DNA of 24,373 nucleotides from Chloroflexota bacterium (GCA_902810755.1 CADDYT010000093.1:1-24373), one strand, 5' to 3'. Positions 6,122 through 14,663 are shown, counted from the first letter of the stretch. Numbers and translations: made by a program. Notes: a model not told the origin generated them from the letters alone.

Positions 6122-8380
6122 GTGACAACAGAACCTATGCAACATGATTACAACGGCGAGGATGTACCCGTCGTGGAGAATCAGCACGCCTCCGAAACGC
6201 TGACTGCTCCTACTCTTCTTGCCGGGCATCCGCCTGCTGAGGGACAGGCGCGCGCGCAAGATGAGCAATTCGTTCCTCAGAATGAGAAATCGGCTTTTGC
6301 CCCCGTCTCTCGCGCTGAGGGCGAGGAGCAAAACGACATTCAGCAGCCATTGAACCAGGAACCTGCCCTGGCGGATGAGGTTCGCCCCTTTACCGCCTTT
6401 ATCGAAGAATTCCGGCAGTCAGAGGACTACCCGGCGGCTCCACAGCAGGAACTGGCCGTGGAAACCTTCACCTCGCTGATGGCTGAAGTTGCCCCCGCTC
6501 CCGCTCCCGCTCTCATAACCGGGGAACCTGTTACTGAAGAACAGCCGGTGGAGAGCGCGCTGGCAGAAGAAAAGCCCCCGATGAGCGAGGCGGCTGTGAC
6601 TGAGCCGGTTGAAGCGCCGGTCGAGACGGCAGCGCCTGCTGCTGAACGTCCGGTCTCGCCTCTTCTGCGGCCCGCCACCCGCGCGCGCATGCCGCGTCAC
6701 AGCGCGCGCCATCGCGAAGAGGCAAACCGCCAGGAAGTCGCGCCGACAGAAACGCCCGTCGCGGAAGCTGTCCCCGCTGCCGAAACACCTGTAGAAGCCT
6801 CTGCTCAGGCTCAGGCGGAAACCGCTGCGGCGGTCGCGCCTGTCGAGCAGACTGCTCAGGTCACGACCGAGACAGAGCAGGTTCCTGCGCGCCCGCCGCG
6901 CCGCTATCGTTTTGATCGCCCCGCGCGCGTAGCCGCGACCGGCCCATCGGTTGCCGCGCCTTCCGCGCGGGCCGGAGAGTACAAAGAGACGATCAACCGG
7001 GCCACTGCTCCTGTTCCCACGCCTGCAGAGCATGAAGCGACTCCCAATGGGCACGCCCAGGGAGAAAACGCCTCCGCGCAGGGACAGAAACCGACCGCAC
7101 AGGTAGCGCAGCAGCCCGAAGCGCCGGTGAAAACGCCCGGCGAGGCGCTAGAGACGGGCAATGGCCAGACCACGACGAATGGAGAGCATGAGCGCCGCCG
7201 CCGTCACGGGCAGGAGCGTCATCGCGAGAAAGAGCAGAGCGCAGCTCAAGCCGAGGCGGTCGCTGAACCCGAAGCGGGTTCACAGCAGGCACCGCCACCG
7301 GCTCAGCAGCCGGTGACCCCGGTAGAAGTGGCCCCACCACAGGTGGAAGAGGTCAACCCGGAAGACCTGCCCCCGCTGGAATACGCGGAATTGCAGGCGG
7401 CAACTTCGCGCCGCCGTCGTCGCCGCCGCGCCAGTGTGGGAACAAATGGGACGCCCGCGCCAGCGGCGAAAGCGGCTCCGGAAACCCAGGCTCCCGCTCC
7501 CGCTCCTGTCCCCACGCCCACGCCAGCACCTGCCGCGCCGATCGTGCCGCCGCGCACCGGCAACGGGAGCGGGCAGTACAATATCGTCTCCGGCTATACC
7601 GTCAACCAGATGAACCAGAACAGCGATGGTGTTGGCCCGTTTATGGGGCCGGAGCCGTCGCCCGCGCGTGGTAGCCTGCCGACACAGCATGGTCGTTCCG
7701 TGCGCGCCGAGGTGCAGCGCGCGCCCGCCTATGCGCCCGTGCGCGAGACAACCGGCGCTTCCGCCGCCTCCGTTCGCCATCTGGCCGAGACGGTTGCCCA
7801 GGCTATTCAGACGCAGACCGACCGCATGATCGCCGAGCTGCGCCGTGCCAACCAGGGTCCCACCAACGTCTCGGTGACGCTGCCGCCCTTCCCATCGACC
7901 GAGCGCGTCGGCGTCTTTGTCGATGTGGCGAACCTGCTCTACTCGGCACGCACCATGCGCATTAACATCGACTTCGGCAAGCTACTCGACTTCCTGCGCG
8001 GCAACCGCCGCCTGGTGCGCGCGCATGCCTACTGCCCCACCAGCCCGCAGCCGGGCGATGAGCAGATGTTCCTGCAGGCCGTCAAGGGCCTCGGCTATCG
8101 CATCACTACCAAGAACTACAAAACGTTCGCCAGTGGCGCCAAGAAGGCCGACCTCGACCTCGATCTCTGCATGGATGTCGTGCGCCTCGTCGATGGCCGC
8201 GCCGTCGACTGCATCGTCCTCGTCAGCGGCGACAGCGATTTCATGCCCATGCTCGATTACTGCTCCGATCATGGCGTGCGCGTCGAGGTCGCAGCCTTCG
8301 ACGAGGCCATGTCCGCGACTCTGCGCCAGAGCTGCGATCTCTTCATCAACCTTTCGATGCTCGAAGAGATCCGCGCGTAG
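6122..8380 (+). CDS. Large disordered protein with C-terminal NYN/LabA-type RNase domain
   Basis: This is a 752-aa protein. Residues 1 to about 590 are low complexity, rich in Pro, Ala, Glu and Gln, with two Arg-rich patches (about 357-370 and 430-437) that look like RNA-binding segments of RNase E type. The C-terminal 150 residues form a NYN (LabA/DUF88, PIN-like) nuclease domain. It has VFVDVANL (Asp601), KKADLDLDLCMD (Asp677 region) and SGDSDF (Asp704, Asp706), the acidic residues expected to bind the catalytic metal. It is likely a ribonuclease with a long RNA- or protein-binding scaffold. Start GTG 6122 was chosen for GGAG at 6112-6115; the frame is open back to a TTG at 5969, but that stretch has no family match or ribosome site. 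Confidence 0.8.
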   Translation: MTTEPMQHDYNGEDVPVVENQHASETLTAPTLLAGHPPAEGQARAQDEQFVPQNEKSAFAPVSRAEGEEQNDIQQPLNQEPALADEVRPFTAFIEEFRQSEDYPAAPQQELAVETFTSLMAEVAPAPAPALITGEPVTEEQPVESALAEEKPPMSEAAVTEPVEAPVETAAPAAERPVSPLLRPATRARMPRHSARHREEANRQEVAPTETPVAEAVPAAETPVEASAQAQAETAAAVAPVEQTAQVTTETEQVPARPPRRYRFDRPARVAATGPSVAAPSARAGEYKETINRATAPVPTPAEHEATPNGHAQGENASAQGQKPTAQVAQQPEAPVKTPGEALETGNGQTTTNGEHERRRRHGQERHREKEQSAAQAEAVAEPEAGSQQAPPPAQQPVTPVEVAPPQVEEVNPEDLPPLEYAELQAATSRRRRRRRASVGTNGTPAPAAKAAPETQAPAPAPVPTPTPAPAAPIVPPRTGNGSGQYNIVSGYTVNQMNQNSDGVGPFMGPEPSPARGSLPTQHGRSVRAEVQRAPAYAPVRETTGASAASVRHLAETVAQAIQTQTDRMIAELRRANQGPTNVSVTLPPFPSTERVGVFVDVANLLYSARTMRINIDFGKLLDFLRGNRRLVRAHAYCPTSPQPGDEQMFLQAVKGLGYRITTKNYKTFASGAKKADLDLDLCMDVVRLVDGRAVDCIVLVSGDSDFMPMLDYCSDHGVRVEVAAFDEAMSATLRQSCDLFINLSMLEEIRA

Positions 8381-8455
8381 ATTATGCTGAGCAATAGACA
8401 AAGGGGTGGCGCGCCATTGGCGCGCCACCCCTTTGTCTATTGCTCAGCATAATCT
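8379..8455. terminator. Perfect 38-bp-arm palindrome overlapping the NYN stop codon
   Basis: Bases 8379-8416 are the exact reverse complement of 8418-8455, centred on T8417. The left arm begins inside the TAG stop codon. CATCCTTTT follows, so it can act as a terminator, though the T-tract is weak. The arm is much longer than a normal terminator and has no mismatch. Confidence 0.7.
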
Positions 8456-8726
8456 CATCCTTTTCTCTGTGAGAATAGAGGTCAATTTGACGTATGTTAT
8501 CGTAGGCAGTATATGCCCTGTACGTATATTTTCGCCGTTCCATCGATTGGAATAGCGACAAAGGACGTGTTTTTCATGCTATACTTTGGAGTATCAGGAA
8601 TCGTTCTTCCGATCCTTGCGAAACGCAGATGTCCTCCCGGAAAGAGCAGCCGCGTTTCCATGAACAACATGTTCCTGCTCACTGATGTTGTTTCTCCTCG
8701 CTGAGAAGAGAAGAAAGGAAGCTCAC
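8456..8726 (+). promoter_or_regulatory. Upstream region and structured leader of the BMP lipoprotein gene
   Basis: Two promoters are visible: TTGACG 8487-8492 with TATATG 8510-8515 (17-nt spacer), and an extended -10 TGCTATACT at 8577-8585. The leader then offers a stem near 8594-8613 (AGGAATCG with CGATCCT, one bulge) and two mutually exclusive folds. Fold A is GAGCAG 8644-8649 with CTGCTC 8675-8680, enclosing GAACA/TGTTC; fold B is AACAACAT 8663-8670 with ATGTTGTT 8685-8692. No known purine riboswitch motif was seen. The 63-codon ORF at 8513-8704 lacks a ribosome site and is not considered a gene. Confidence 0.5.
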
Positions 8727-9803
8727 ATGCGTAGAATCGGCAAACTTGCCTCCTTCGCAACGCTCCTCACCCTATTTGCCATGCTGTTTGCCGGCTGCGG
8801 AAGCACTCCGTCTACCGGAAGCGGAAGCACGCCCACCCCGACCAGAGCGCCTGCGAAGACCGTTGCGCTGGTGACAGACATCGGCGGCCTCAATGACCAG
8901 GGCTTCAACCACCTGGCCTACACCGGCTACACAAAGGCGCAGCAGCAGTACGGATTCCCCGTCAAGATCATTCAGACGCAGTCGCAGAATGATTATGTGA
9001 AGAACCTGACCCTCGCGGCTCAAAGCGCGGACCTCGTCATTGCCGTTGGTTTCCTCATGCAAACGCCGCTCGATCAGGTGGCAAAGCAGTATCCCACGAA
9101 GGATTTCGCAATCGTCGACGGCTGTGCCGTTCCCAACCCCAATAACGGCAACTGCGAGACGCTGCCCAACGTTGCCCCACTCTTCTTCAAAGAGCAGCAG
9201 GCAGGCTGCCTCGTTGGCGCCATTGCTGGCCAGATGGAGGTTGACGGCAAATCAAAGGTGCCGAATCTGCTGGGCGCCAATACCATCAGCGCAGTCGGCG
9301 GCCTCTCCATCCCGCCTGTCAACCGCTACATCGCCGGTTACAAGTATTGCGCGCAGAAGGTTGACCCCTCGGTCAACGTGGTTATCGGTTACTCCAACGA
9401 TTTCTCCGATACGGCCAAGTGTAAGGACGTGGCGCAGAGCCAGATCAGCGGCCACAAGGCTGATATCGTCTTCCAGGTCGCCGGTGGCTGTGGCGTTGGC
9501 GCGCTCGCTGCCGCCAACCAGAACCATGTCTATGGTATCGGCGTCGATGCCGACCAGAGCTATGTCAACTCCAGCGTTATCACCAGCGCGCTCAAGCGTG
9601 TGGACGTAGCCGTCTATGACACCATCAACGACTTCGAGCAGGGCCACTACACCAACAATCCCCCGCGCTTCGATCTGAGCAACGATGGCGTCGGTTTTGC
9701 CACCCCTTCGAGCGCCGTCCCCGCCGATGCTGTGGCGAAAGCAAACGCCTTCGCCGACCAGATCAAAGCCGGTACGCTTGTTCCGCCAGAGAACATTCCG
9801 TAA
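8727..9803 (+). CDS. BMP-family ABC transporter substrate-binding lipoprotein (nucleoside type)
   Basis: This 358-aa protein has a lipoprotein signal peptide ending in the lipobox LFAG-Cys24, so it is tethered outside the membrane. A Ser/Thr/Pro linker is followed by the BMP (PnrA/BmpA) fold: VALVTDIGGLNDQGFNHLAY near the N-terminus, then ADLVIAVGFLMQ and FAIVDG. Family members with known ligands bind purine nucleosides, but some bind other small molecules, so the exact ligand is open. Start ATG 8727 has AGAAAGGAAG just upstream; a longer in-frame ATG at 8685 would spoil the signal peptide. It lies upstream of two permeases and an ATPase of the same transporter class but is followed by its own terminator. 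Confidence 0.9.
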   Translation: MRRIGKLASFATLLTLFAMLFAGCGSTPSTGSGSTPTPTRAPAKTVALVTDIGGLNDQGFNHLAYTGYTKAQQQYGFPVKIIQTQSQNDYVKNLTLAAQSADLVIAVGFLMQTPLDQVAKQYPTKDFAIVDGCAVPNPNNGNCETLPNVAPLFFKEQQAGCLVGAIAGQMEVDGKSKVPNLLGANTISAVGGLSIPPVNRYIAGYKYCAQKVDPSVNVVIGYSNDFSDTAKCKDVAQSQISGHKADIVFQVAGGCGVGALAAANQNHVYGIGVDADQSYVNSSVITSALKRVDVAVYDTINDFEQGHYTNNPPRFDLSNDGVGFATPSSAVPADAVAKANAFADQIKAGTLVPPENIP

Positions 9804-9825
9804 GCCTGTTCTCTTCACACAGCAG

Positions 9826-9857
9826 GTGGTGCAGGGGCATTGCTCCTGCACCACTTT
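9826..9857 (+). terminator. Terminator between the binding protein and permease genes
   Basis: A 13-bp stem (9826-9838 with 9842-9854, one G-U pair, loop ATT) is followed by TTTCCTT. It should stop most transcripts after the lipoprotein gene. Confidence 0.75.
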
Positions 9858-9883
9858 CCTTATTACAGGGCTGGCCGTTACGC

Positions 9884-9912
9884 TTGTTTCTCATGGATAT
9901 CGATGCTATTAT
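9884..9912 (+). promoter_or_regulatory. Promoter of the permease-ATPase genes
   Basis: TTGTTT (9884-9889) and TATTAT (9907-9912) are 17 nt apart, with a TGC extended -10. The predicted start gives a leader of about 48 nt before ATG 9967. Confidence 0.65.
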
Positions 9913-9966
9913 AAAGAAACAATTTCTCTGGCGGCGAAGCCGTCTCCTGAAGAGGAGGATCATACT

Positions 9967-11358
9967 ATGGCTGTGCCAACTATTCAACAGAGTACATTCG
10001 ACCGGCTCCTCTGGTTGCGCAAATTTGGAGCTTCGATCGGTCGTCCTGTTTTTGCTGTCATTCTGGCAATGATCGCAGGCAGCATTGTCATTATGATTAC
10101 CACCCCCGGCTCACCGGGCAATCGCTTCACTACTGCTCTTGCTGCCTATCAAACTCTTTTTTCCGGTTCCTTCGGAGGCGCGCAAAGTATCTCGTACACG
10201 CTGGTGTATGTGACACCGCTCATCCTCACCAGCCTCTCGGTCGCCATCGCCTTTCGTACCGGTCTCTTTAACATCGGCGCGGAGGGACAGCTGGCGGTGG
10301 GAGCGATGGTGGCGGGTATCATCGGCTTCAAGGCGACCACATGGCCTGGCTGGCTGCTGATTCCCACCATGCTGATCGGCAGCATGCTCGCGGGCGCCGT
10401 CTGGGGCGGCATTGCCGGCGTCCTCAAGGCGTGGCGCGGCGCCCATGAGGTCGTCACCACGATCATGCTCAACTGGATCGCCTTCTTTGGCACCGACTAC
10501 CTGATTGACGTCACGTTCAAAGCGCCGAACCAGGCCGACCAGACGCCGGCCATCCCCATGCAGGCCACGCTCCCACAGATTTCCGTCTTCTACAACAACA
10601 CACTGGGAACGTTTCTACCGAAGATTGCCAACCCGCAGCAGTATTTCGTGGATGTTGGTTTCTTCCTCGCCCTGCTCGCCCTCGTCGTCTACTGGTTCCT
10701 CGTCTCCCGCACCACCTTCGGCTACGAGATTCGCGTCATCGGCCAGAACCTCAAGGCGGCGCGCTACGCCGGCATCCCGGTGAAACGCAATATCTTCCTG
10801 TCAATGGCCATCGCAGGCGCCTTCTCCGGCCTTGCCGGGGCCATTCACCTGATGGGCCAGTTCCCCTACCAGTTGATCGGCGATGTCTTTCGCCTGGATA
10901 CCACCGGCTTCGATGCCATCGGCGTCGCCCTGCTGGGCCGCAACACCGCCATCGGCGTCTTGCTGGCCGCCCTGCTCTTCGGTGGCCTGCGCCAGGGCGC
11001 CTCACTCATGCAGCTCAACGCCAACATCCCTGCCGATCTGGTGTTCATCATTCAGGCCCTGGTGCTTTTCAGCATCGCTTCCGAATTCTTGCCGGTCATT
11101 CAGCGTTCGCTACCGAAATGGTCTGGCCTCTGGCGCAAACCGGCCCTGGTGCCACCCATCGAAGGCACCTCGGTCGTCGCAGTCCCGTTACACGATAATA
11201 ACCTGCCGGTAGCGGATAGCTCCGGGCCTGCCCCCGGCGAAAACGGCGCGACAGCCGGGAATAACGAGAACGGTAGTGACGCGGCACAGCCCTCATCGAC
11301 GGGGGCAGGAAGCGCGGGGAGCAGCAGTAACCCCGATGCGAGAACGGAGGAAGAATAA
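9967..11358 (+). CDS. ABC transporter permease (BPD_transp_2, NupP-like), subunit 1
   Basis: This 463-aa polytopic membrane protein is of the branched-chain/nucleoside permease type. The family block FRTGLFNIGAEGQLAVGAMVAG is near residue 100, and GYEIRVIGQNLKAARYAGIPVKR, the coupling-loop region that contacts the ATPase, is near residue 255. One long hydrophilic segment (about 180-220) lies between helices. The last 60 residues are a Gly/Ser/Asn-rich tail that ends in acidic residues and is not typical of the family. ATG 9967 has GAGGAGG 8 nt upstream. Reading frame continues upstream without support. It forms a heterodimeric channel with the next gene product. Confidence 0.9.
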   Translation: MAVPTIQQSTFDRLLWLRKFGASIGRPVFAVILAMIAGSIVIMITTPGSPGNRFTTALAAYQTLFSGSFGGAQSISYTLVYVTPLILTSLSVAIAFRTGLFNIGAEGQLAVGAMVAGIIGFKATTWPGWLLIPTMLIGSMLAGAVWGGIAGVLKAWRGAHEVVTTIMLNWIAFFGTDYLIDVTFKAPNQADQTPAIPMQATLPQISVFYNNTLGTFLPKIANPQQYFVDVGFFLALLALVVYWFLVSRTTFGYEIRVIGQNLKAARYAGIPVKRNIFLSMAIAGAFSGLAGAIHLMGQFPYQLIGDVFRLDTTGFDAIGVALLGRNTAIGVLLAALLFGGLRQGASLMQLNANIPADLVFIIQALVLFSIASEFLPVIQRSLPKWSGLWRKPALVPPIEGTSVVAVPLHDNNLPVADSSGPAPGENGATAGNNENGSDAAQPSSTGAGSAGSSSNPDARTEEE

Positions 11359-11360
11359 GC

Positions 11361-12308
11361 ATGTTCTGGCAAATTTTGTTTCAACATTTGATTTCGAGTG
11401 ACCTCTGGCGGGCTACTCTGCAATTCGGTGCGCTGCTTCTGCTGCCCGCCCTCGGCGGCGTCATCTCCGAACGCAGCGGCGTCGTCAACATCGCTATGGA
11501 GGGTATGATGCTCACCGGCGCCTATGCCGCTGTGATGATTACACTGGCAACGCACAGCGTCGTGGTCGGCGTCATTGCCGCGATGATCGCCGGGGGGCTG
11601 ATGGCCCTCGTCCATGCCGTTGTCTCCATCAATTTCAAGGCTGATCAGATCGTCAGCGGCATTGCCATCAATATAGCGGCCCTCGGCCTCACCGACTACC
11701 TGTTGTTTATCCAGACGAACAATCAGGGAGTGCCTGGCCTGCCCCCGAATCTGCAACTCCCCTACCTCTCCTGGGGGCCACTGGCCCATATCCCCTTCCT
11801 GGGGCCGGTGCTGTTTCAGCAGAACATCATCTTCTACATCGCTGTGCTGATCCTGCTCGGCGTCCAGTTCCTGCTCTTCCGCACCAACATCGGTCTGCGC
11901 ATCCGCGCCGTCGGCGAACACCCGCAGGCCGCCGATACTGCCGGTATTAACGTGCGCCTGGTGCGCTACCTGTGCGTTATCAGCAGCGGCTTCCTCTCCG
12001 GGCTGTCGGGGGCCTTTCTCTCGCTGGGCATCGCCGGGATCTTCAACACCAATATGACCGCCGGCGCCGGTTTCATCGCCCTGGCCGCCATGATCTTCGG
12101 CAAGTGGACGCCGGGCGGCACCGCCATCGCCTGTGTCATCTTTGGCCTCGGCGAGGCGCTCGGCACACGCTTGCAGGATACCGGCGTTTCCCCGCTCCTG
12201 CTCAGCACGCTGCCCTATGTCCTCACCCTTGTCGCCCTCGTCGGCCTCGTCGGGCGCACCACCCCGCCCGCCGCTGATGGCGTTCCCTACGAGCCAGGGT
12301 CTGAATAA
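11361..12308 (+). CDS. ABC transporter permease (BPD_transp_2, NupQ-like), subunit 2
   Basis: This 315-aa membrane protein is the second permease of the BMP-type importer. Family blocks are visible: GGVISERSGVVNIAMEGMML near residue 30, FRTNIGLRIRAVGEHPQAAD (coupling loop) near residue 175 and LSGLSGAFLSLGIAG near residue 215. About eight to nine hydrophobic helices are expected. ATG 11361 lies two bases after the stop of subunit 1, with GGAGGAAG at 11346-11353 within the end of that gene, so the two are translationally linked. Partner of the preceding permease and the following ATPase. Confidence 0.9.
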   Translation: MFWQILFQHLISSDLWRATLQFGALLLLPALGGVISERSGVVNIAMEGMMLTGAYAAVMITLATHSVVVGVIAAMIAGGLMALVHAVVSINFKADQIVSGIAINIAALGLTDYLLFIQTNNQGVPGLPPNLQLPYLSWGPLAHIPFLGPVLFQQNIIFYIAVLILLGVQFLLFRTNIGLRIRAVGEHPQAADTAGINVRLVRYLCVISSGFLSGLSGAFLSLGIAGIFNTNMTAGAGFIALAAMIFGKWTPGGTAIACVIFGLGEALGTRLQDTGVSPLLLSTLPYVLTLVALVGLVGRTTPPAADGVPYEPGSE

Positions 12309-12324
12309 AGAAGGAGCCTAGACG

Positions 12325-13917
12325 ATGCAAGAAAGTACCGCAACTGTCTTAACAGAGGAACGCCCCGTCCCGCTGGCGGTGGAGATGGTCAATATCACGA
12401 AAGTGTGGCCCGGCGTCATCGCCAACGATCACGTCCATCTCAGAGTGCGCAAGGGCGAGATTCATGCCCTGGTGGGCGAAAATGGCGCGGGCAAAACCAC
12501 GCTGATGAATATTCTCTACGGCCTGATTCACCCCGATAGCGGCGAAATTTTCATCAACGGCAACCAGGTTCACATCAGTGGCCCGCGCGAGGCCATCCGG
12601 CTCGGCATCGGCATGGTTCACCAGCACTTCATGCTCATTCCGCCGCTCACCGTCGCCGAGAATATCGTGCTGGGCCGCGAGCCGGGCGGGCTGGGTTCGG
12701 CCTACGAGACGAAGAAGGCGCGCGCCGACGTGCTGGCCCTCAGCCGCCAGTATGGCCTGCCCATCGACCCCGATGTGCCGGTCGAAAAGCTCTCCGTCGG
12801 CTTGCAGCAGCGCGTCGAGATTCTCAAAGTCCTCTACCGGGGGGCCGATATCCTGATTATGGACGAGCCAACCGGCGTGCTGACGCCGCAGGAGACCTTT
12901 GAACTCTTCGGCGTCCTGCGCGGCCTCGTCGCGCAGGGCAAGACCATCATCTTTATCACGCACAAACTGCGCGAGGTGCTGGAACTCTCCGACTCCATCA
13001 CCGTACTGCGGCGCGGCAAAAACGCCGGAGAGCTGGTCACCAGCCAGACCAACCAGGCCGAGATTGCGCGCATGATGGTCGGGCGCGAGGTGCTGCTGCG
13101 CGTCAACAAGACGCCTGCCCACCCCGGCCCCGTCGTCCTGCACGTCGAAGATGTCCACGCCGAGTCTGATCGCGGCCTCGAAATCCTGCACGGCGTCACC
13201 TTCGACGTGCATGCAGGCGAAATTCTGGGCATCGCCGGCGTCGAGGGCAACGGCCAGTCCGAACTGGTCGAGGTGCTGACAGGCATGCGCAAGGTCACGA
13301 GCGGACACATCGTCCTCACCCCCGTCGTGGATGGACAAGTTCGCTCTCCCGTCGATATCACAGCTATGAATGCCGACGAAGTGCGCAAGGCAGGCGTTGC
13401 CCACATCCCGGAAGACCGCAGGGGCAGCGGCCTCGTCCTGACCGACTCTATCGAGGATAATATGATCCTGGGGCGGCAAGACTGGCCGCAGTTCGCGCGC
13501 GGCGGCTTCGTGCTGCAACTGCGCAACATCACGAACTGGGCAAAGAAGCTCATCGCCGAATTCGACGTGCGCACGCCTTCCTCTTCCGCCTCGGCCCGCT
13601 CGCTCTCCGGCGGCAACCAGCAGAAGGTCATCATCGCCCGCGAGTTCGCCAGCGATCCTGCCGTGCTGGTCGCGGCCCAGCCCACGCGCGGCGTCGATAT
13701 CGGCGCCATCGAGTTCATCCACCGCCGCCTGATCGAACAGCGCGACGCGGGCAAGGCCGTCCTGCTCGTCTCCGCAGAACTGGACGAAATCCGCTCCCTC
13801 TCCGACCGCATCGCCGTCATGTACGAGGGCCGCATCGTCGATATCGTCTCGCCAGACGCCAGTGAGGAGCAGCTCGGCCTGCTCATGACCGGCGGCCATC
13901 TGTCGCAAGAAGCATAG
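12325..13917 (+). CDS. Double-domain ABC transporter ATPase (RbsA/NupO-like)
   Basis: This 530-aa protein has two fused ATP-binding domains. The first (about 15-260) has Walker A GENGAGKTT (51-59), the Q-loop region VHQHFMLIPPLTVAENI, signature LSVGLQQRVEIL and Walker B ILIMDEPTG. The second (about 270-530) has a degenerate Walker A region VEGNGQSEL, signature LSGGNQQKVIIARE and PTRGVDIGA. An intact first and degenerate second site is normal for the sugar/nucleoside class. It drives import through the two permeases just upstream. AAGGAG at 12311-12316 precedes ATG 12325. Unlike the usual bmpA-ATPase-permease-permease order, the ATPase is last here. Confidence 0.92.
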   Translation: MQESTATVLTEERPVPLAVEMVNITKVWPGVIANDHVHLRVRKGEIHALVGENGAGKTTLMNILYGLIHPDSGEIFINGNQVHISGPREAIRLGIGMVHQHFMLIPPLTVAENIVLGREPGGLGSAYETKKARADVLALSRQYGLPIDPDVPVEKLSVGLQQRVEILKVLYRGADILIMDEPTGVLTPQETFELFGVLRGLVAQGKTIIFITHKLREVLELSDSITVLRRGKNAGELVTSQTNQAEIARMMVGREVLLRVNKTPAHPGPVVLHVEDVHAESDRGLEILHGVTFDVHAGEILGIAGVEGNGQSELVEVLTGMRKVTSGHIVLTPVVDGQVRSPVDITAMNADEVRKAGVAHIPEDRRGSGLVLTDSIEDNMILGRQDWPQFARGGFVLQLRNITNWAKKLIAEFDVRTPSSSASARSLSGGNQQKVIIAREFASDPAVLVAAQPTRGVDIGAIEFIHRRLIEQRDAGKAVLLVSAELDEIRSLSDRIAVMYEGRIVDIVSPDASEEQLGLLMTGGHLSQEA

Positions 13918-13932
13918 CAAGCCTCTTTCGCC

Positions 13933-13958
13933 TGTCATGCTTCGCTCTCGCTCAGCAT
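13933..13958. repeat. Dispersed 26-nt palindromic repeat, copy 1
   Basis: This sequence, starting TGTCATGCTTCGCTCTCGC, matches the reverse complement of 17432-17457 at 23 of 26 positions. Both copies lie between genes. The ends (TGTCATGCT and AGCAT) are partly complementary, as in REP-like elements. Confidence 0.55.
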
Positions 13959-14035
13959 CTAAGCTTGCCGCGCCGAGAGGCCAGGCCCACCCCCTGGCGG
14001 CTGGCCCGGGCGCATCCACCTTTTCACCACGTGCA

Positions 14036-14071
14036 AAAACAGGGTTTGCCACACCGGGCAAACCCTGTTTT
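14036..14071. terminator. Bidirectional terminator between convergent genes
   Basis: A perfect 15-bp stem (14036-14050 with 14057-14071) has loop ACACCG. AAAA at one foot and TTTT at the other let it end both the ABC transporter operon (plus) and the membrane protein gene (minus). Confidence 0.9.
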
Positions 14072-14090
14072 CTCATACAACAGCTTGTTC

Positions 14091-14465
14091 TCACGTCCTG
14101 AAGGCTGCGCGCACATTACGGTCGGCAAACAGGTAGATCAGAATAATAATCGGCAAGACCAGGCTCAAGATGCCTACTCCTGTCTGGCCGCCAACGAGAC
14201 CCAGGATGCCGTTGATCAAGGCAATGACTTCAATCACCACCGTTGTCCAGAACGCCCAGGCTTGCAGCGTCCACAGGCCCCAGGCCAGAACGAGGTAGAG
14301 GATACCCAGGATGAGGGTGAAGATGCCCACGCCCATTGCACCCGCTCCTGCCGTGCCTGCCAGCAGCATGATGCCACCGATGATGCCCAGAATGCCCTGG
14401 ATTGCCATAATAATGGCGATAATCGTGATGCCCAGTGGCCGCGAACGGCGCGTCAACTGTTCCAT
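14091..14465 (-). CDS. Small four-helix membrane protein, unknown function
   Basis: This protein of 124 aa has four hydrophobic helices: about 12-40 (ITIIAIIMAIQGILGIIGGI), 45-70, 72-92 (WAFWTTVVIEVIALINGILG) and 95-117. Short loops and a basic end (DRNVRAAFRT) complete it. The helices are rich in Gly and Ile. I do not recognise a named family with confidence; it resembles small DUF-type integral membrane proteins common in Chloroflexota and Actinobacteria. ATG 14465 was chosen because AAGGAGG (14482-14476) lies 10 nt upstream; ATG 14489 is in frame but has no ribosome site. It is a single-gene unit sharing a terminator with the ABC operon. Confidence 0.7.
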   Translation of the reverse strand: MEQLTRRSRPLGITIIAIIMAIQGILGIIGGIMLLAGTAGAGAMGVGIFTLILGILYLVLAWGLWTLQAWAFWTTVVIEVIALINGILGLVGGQTGVGILSLVLPIIILIYLFADRNVRAAFRT

Positions 14466-14612
14466 ACGTTTCAATCCTCCTTCATGCATTCCATCATGTC
14501 AAGAAGTTGTTTCTTCTCCCAGCGCACCACCAGCTAACCGGACAGCCAGCGATACACCTCAACTACGTACTACACTCCTGACAGGCAAAAAAGGTTTCTA
14601 GCCTGCAAGACA

Positions 14613-14647
14613 AAAAATCGGCGCGGTCTCAAACCGCGCCGGTTTTT
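14613..14647 (-). terminator. Terminator of the tatD/MshC-like operon
   Basis: Nine GC-rich pairs (CGGCGCGGT 14619-14627 with ACCGCGCCG 14633-14641, loop CTCAA) are extended by one G-U and five A-T pairs. On the minus strand the stem is followed by a T-run. It lies 16 nt after the ligase stop. Confidence 0.85.
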
Positions 14648-14663
14648 GTTCCTTCACTCCTGC

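Noticed and set aside
8513..8704. 63-codon frame in the leader of the BMP gene
   Set aside because: It starts within a -10 element, has no ribosome site and no recognisable protein features; a short upstream ORF role cannot be excluded but is not supported.
8586..8726. Purine riboswitch before the nucleoside-type transporter
   Set aside because: The three-way junction core motifs of purine riboswitches could not be found by eye.
11100..11921. Open frame of 273 codons on the minus strand opposite the permease genes
   Set aside because: The plus-strand permeases have clear family blocks; the antisense frame has no recognisable feature.
12349..14094. Long open frame (581 codons) on the minus strand opposite the ABC ATPase gene
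   Set aside because: It mirrors a well-supported ATPase with all motifs, and the sequence is a GC-bias shadow rich in Asp, Ala and His without any recognisable domain or ribosome site.
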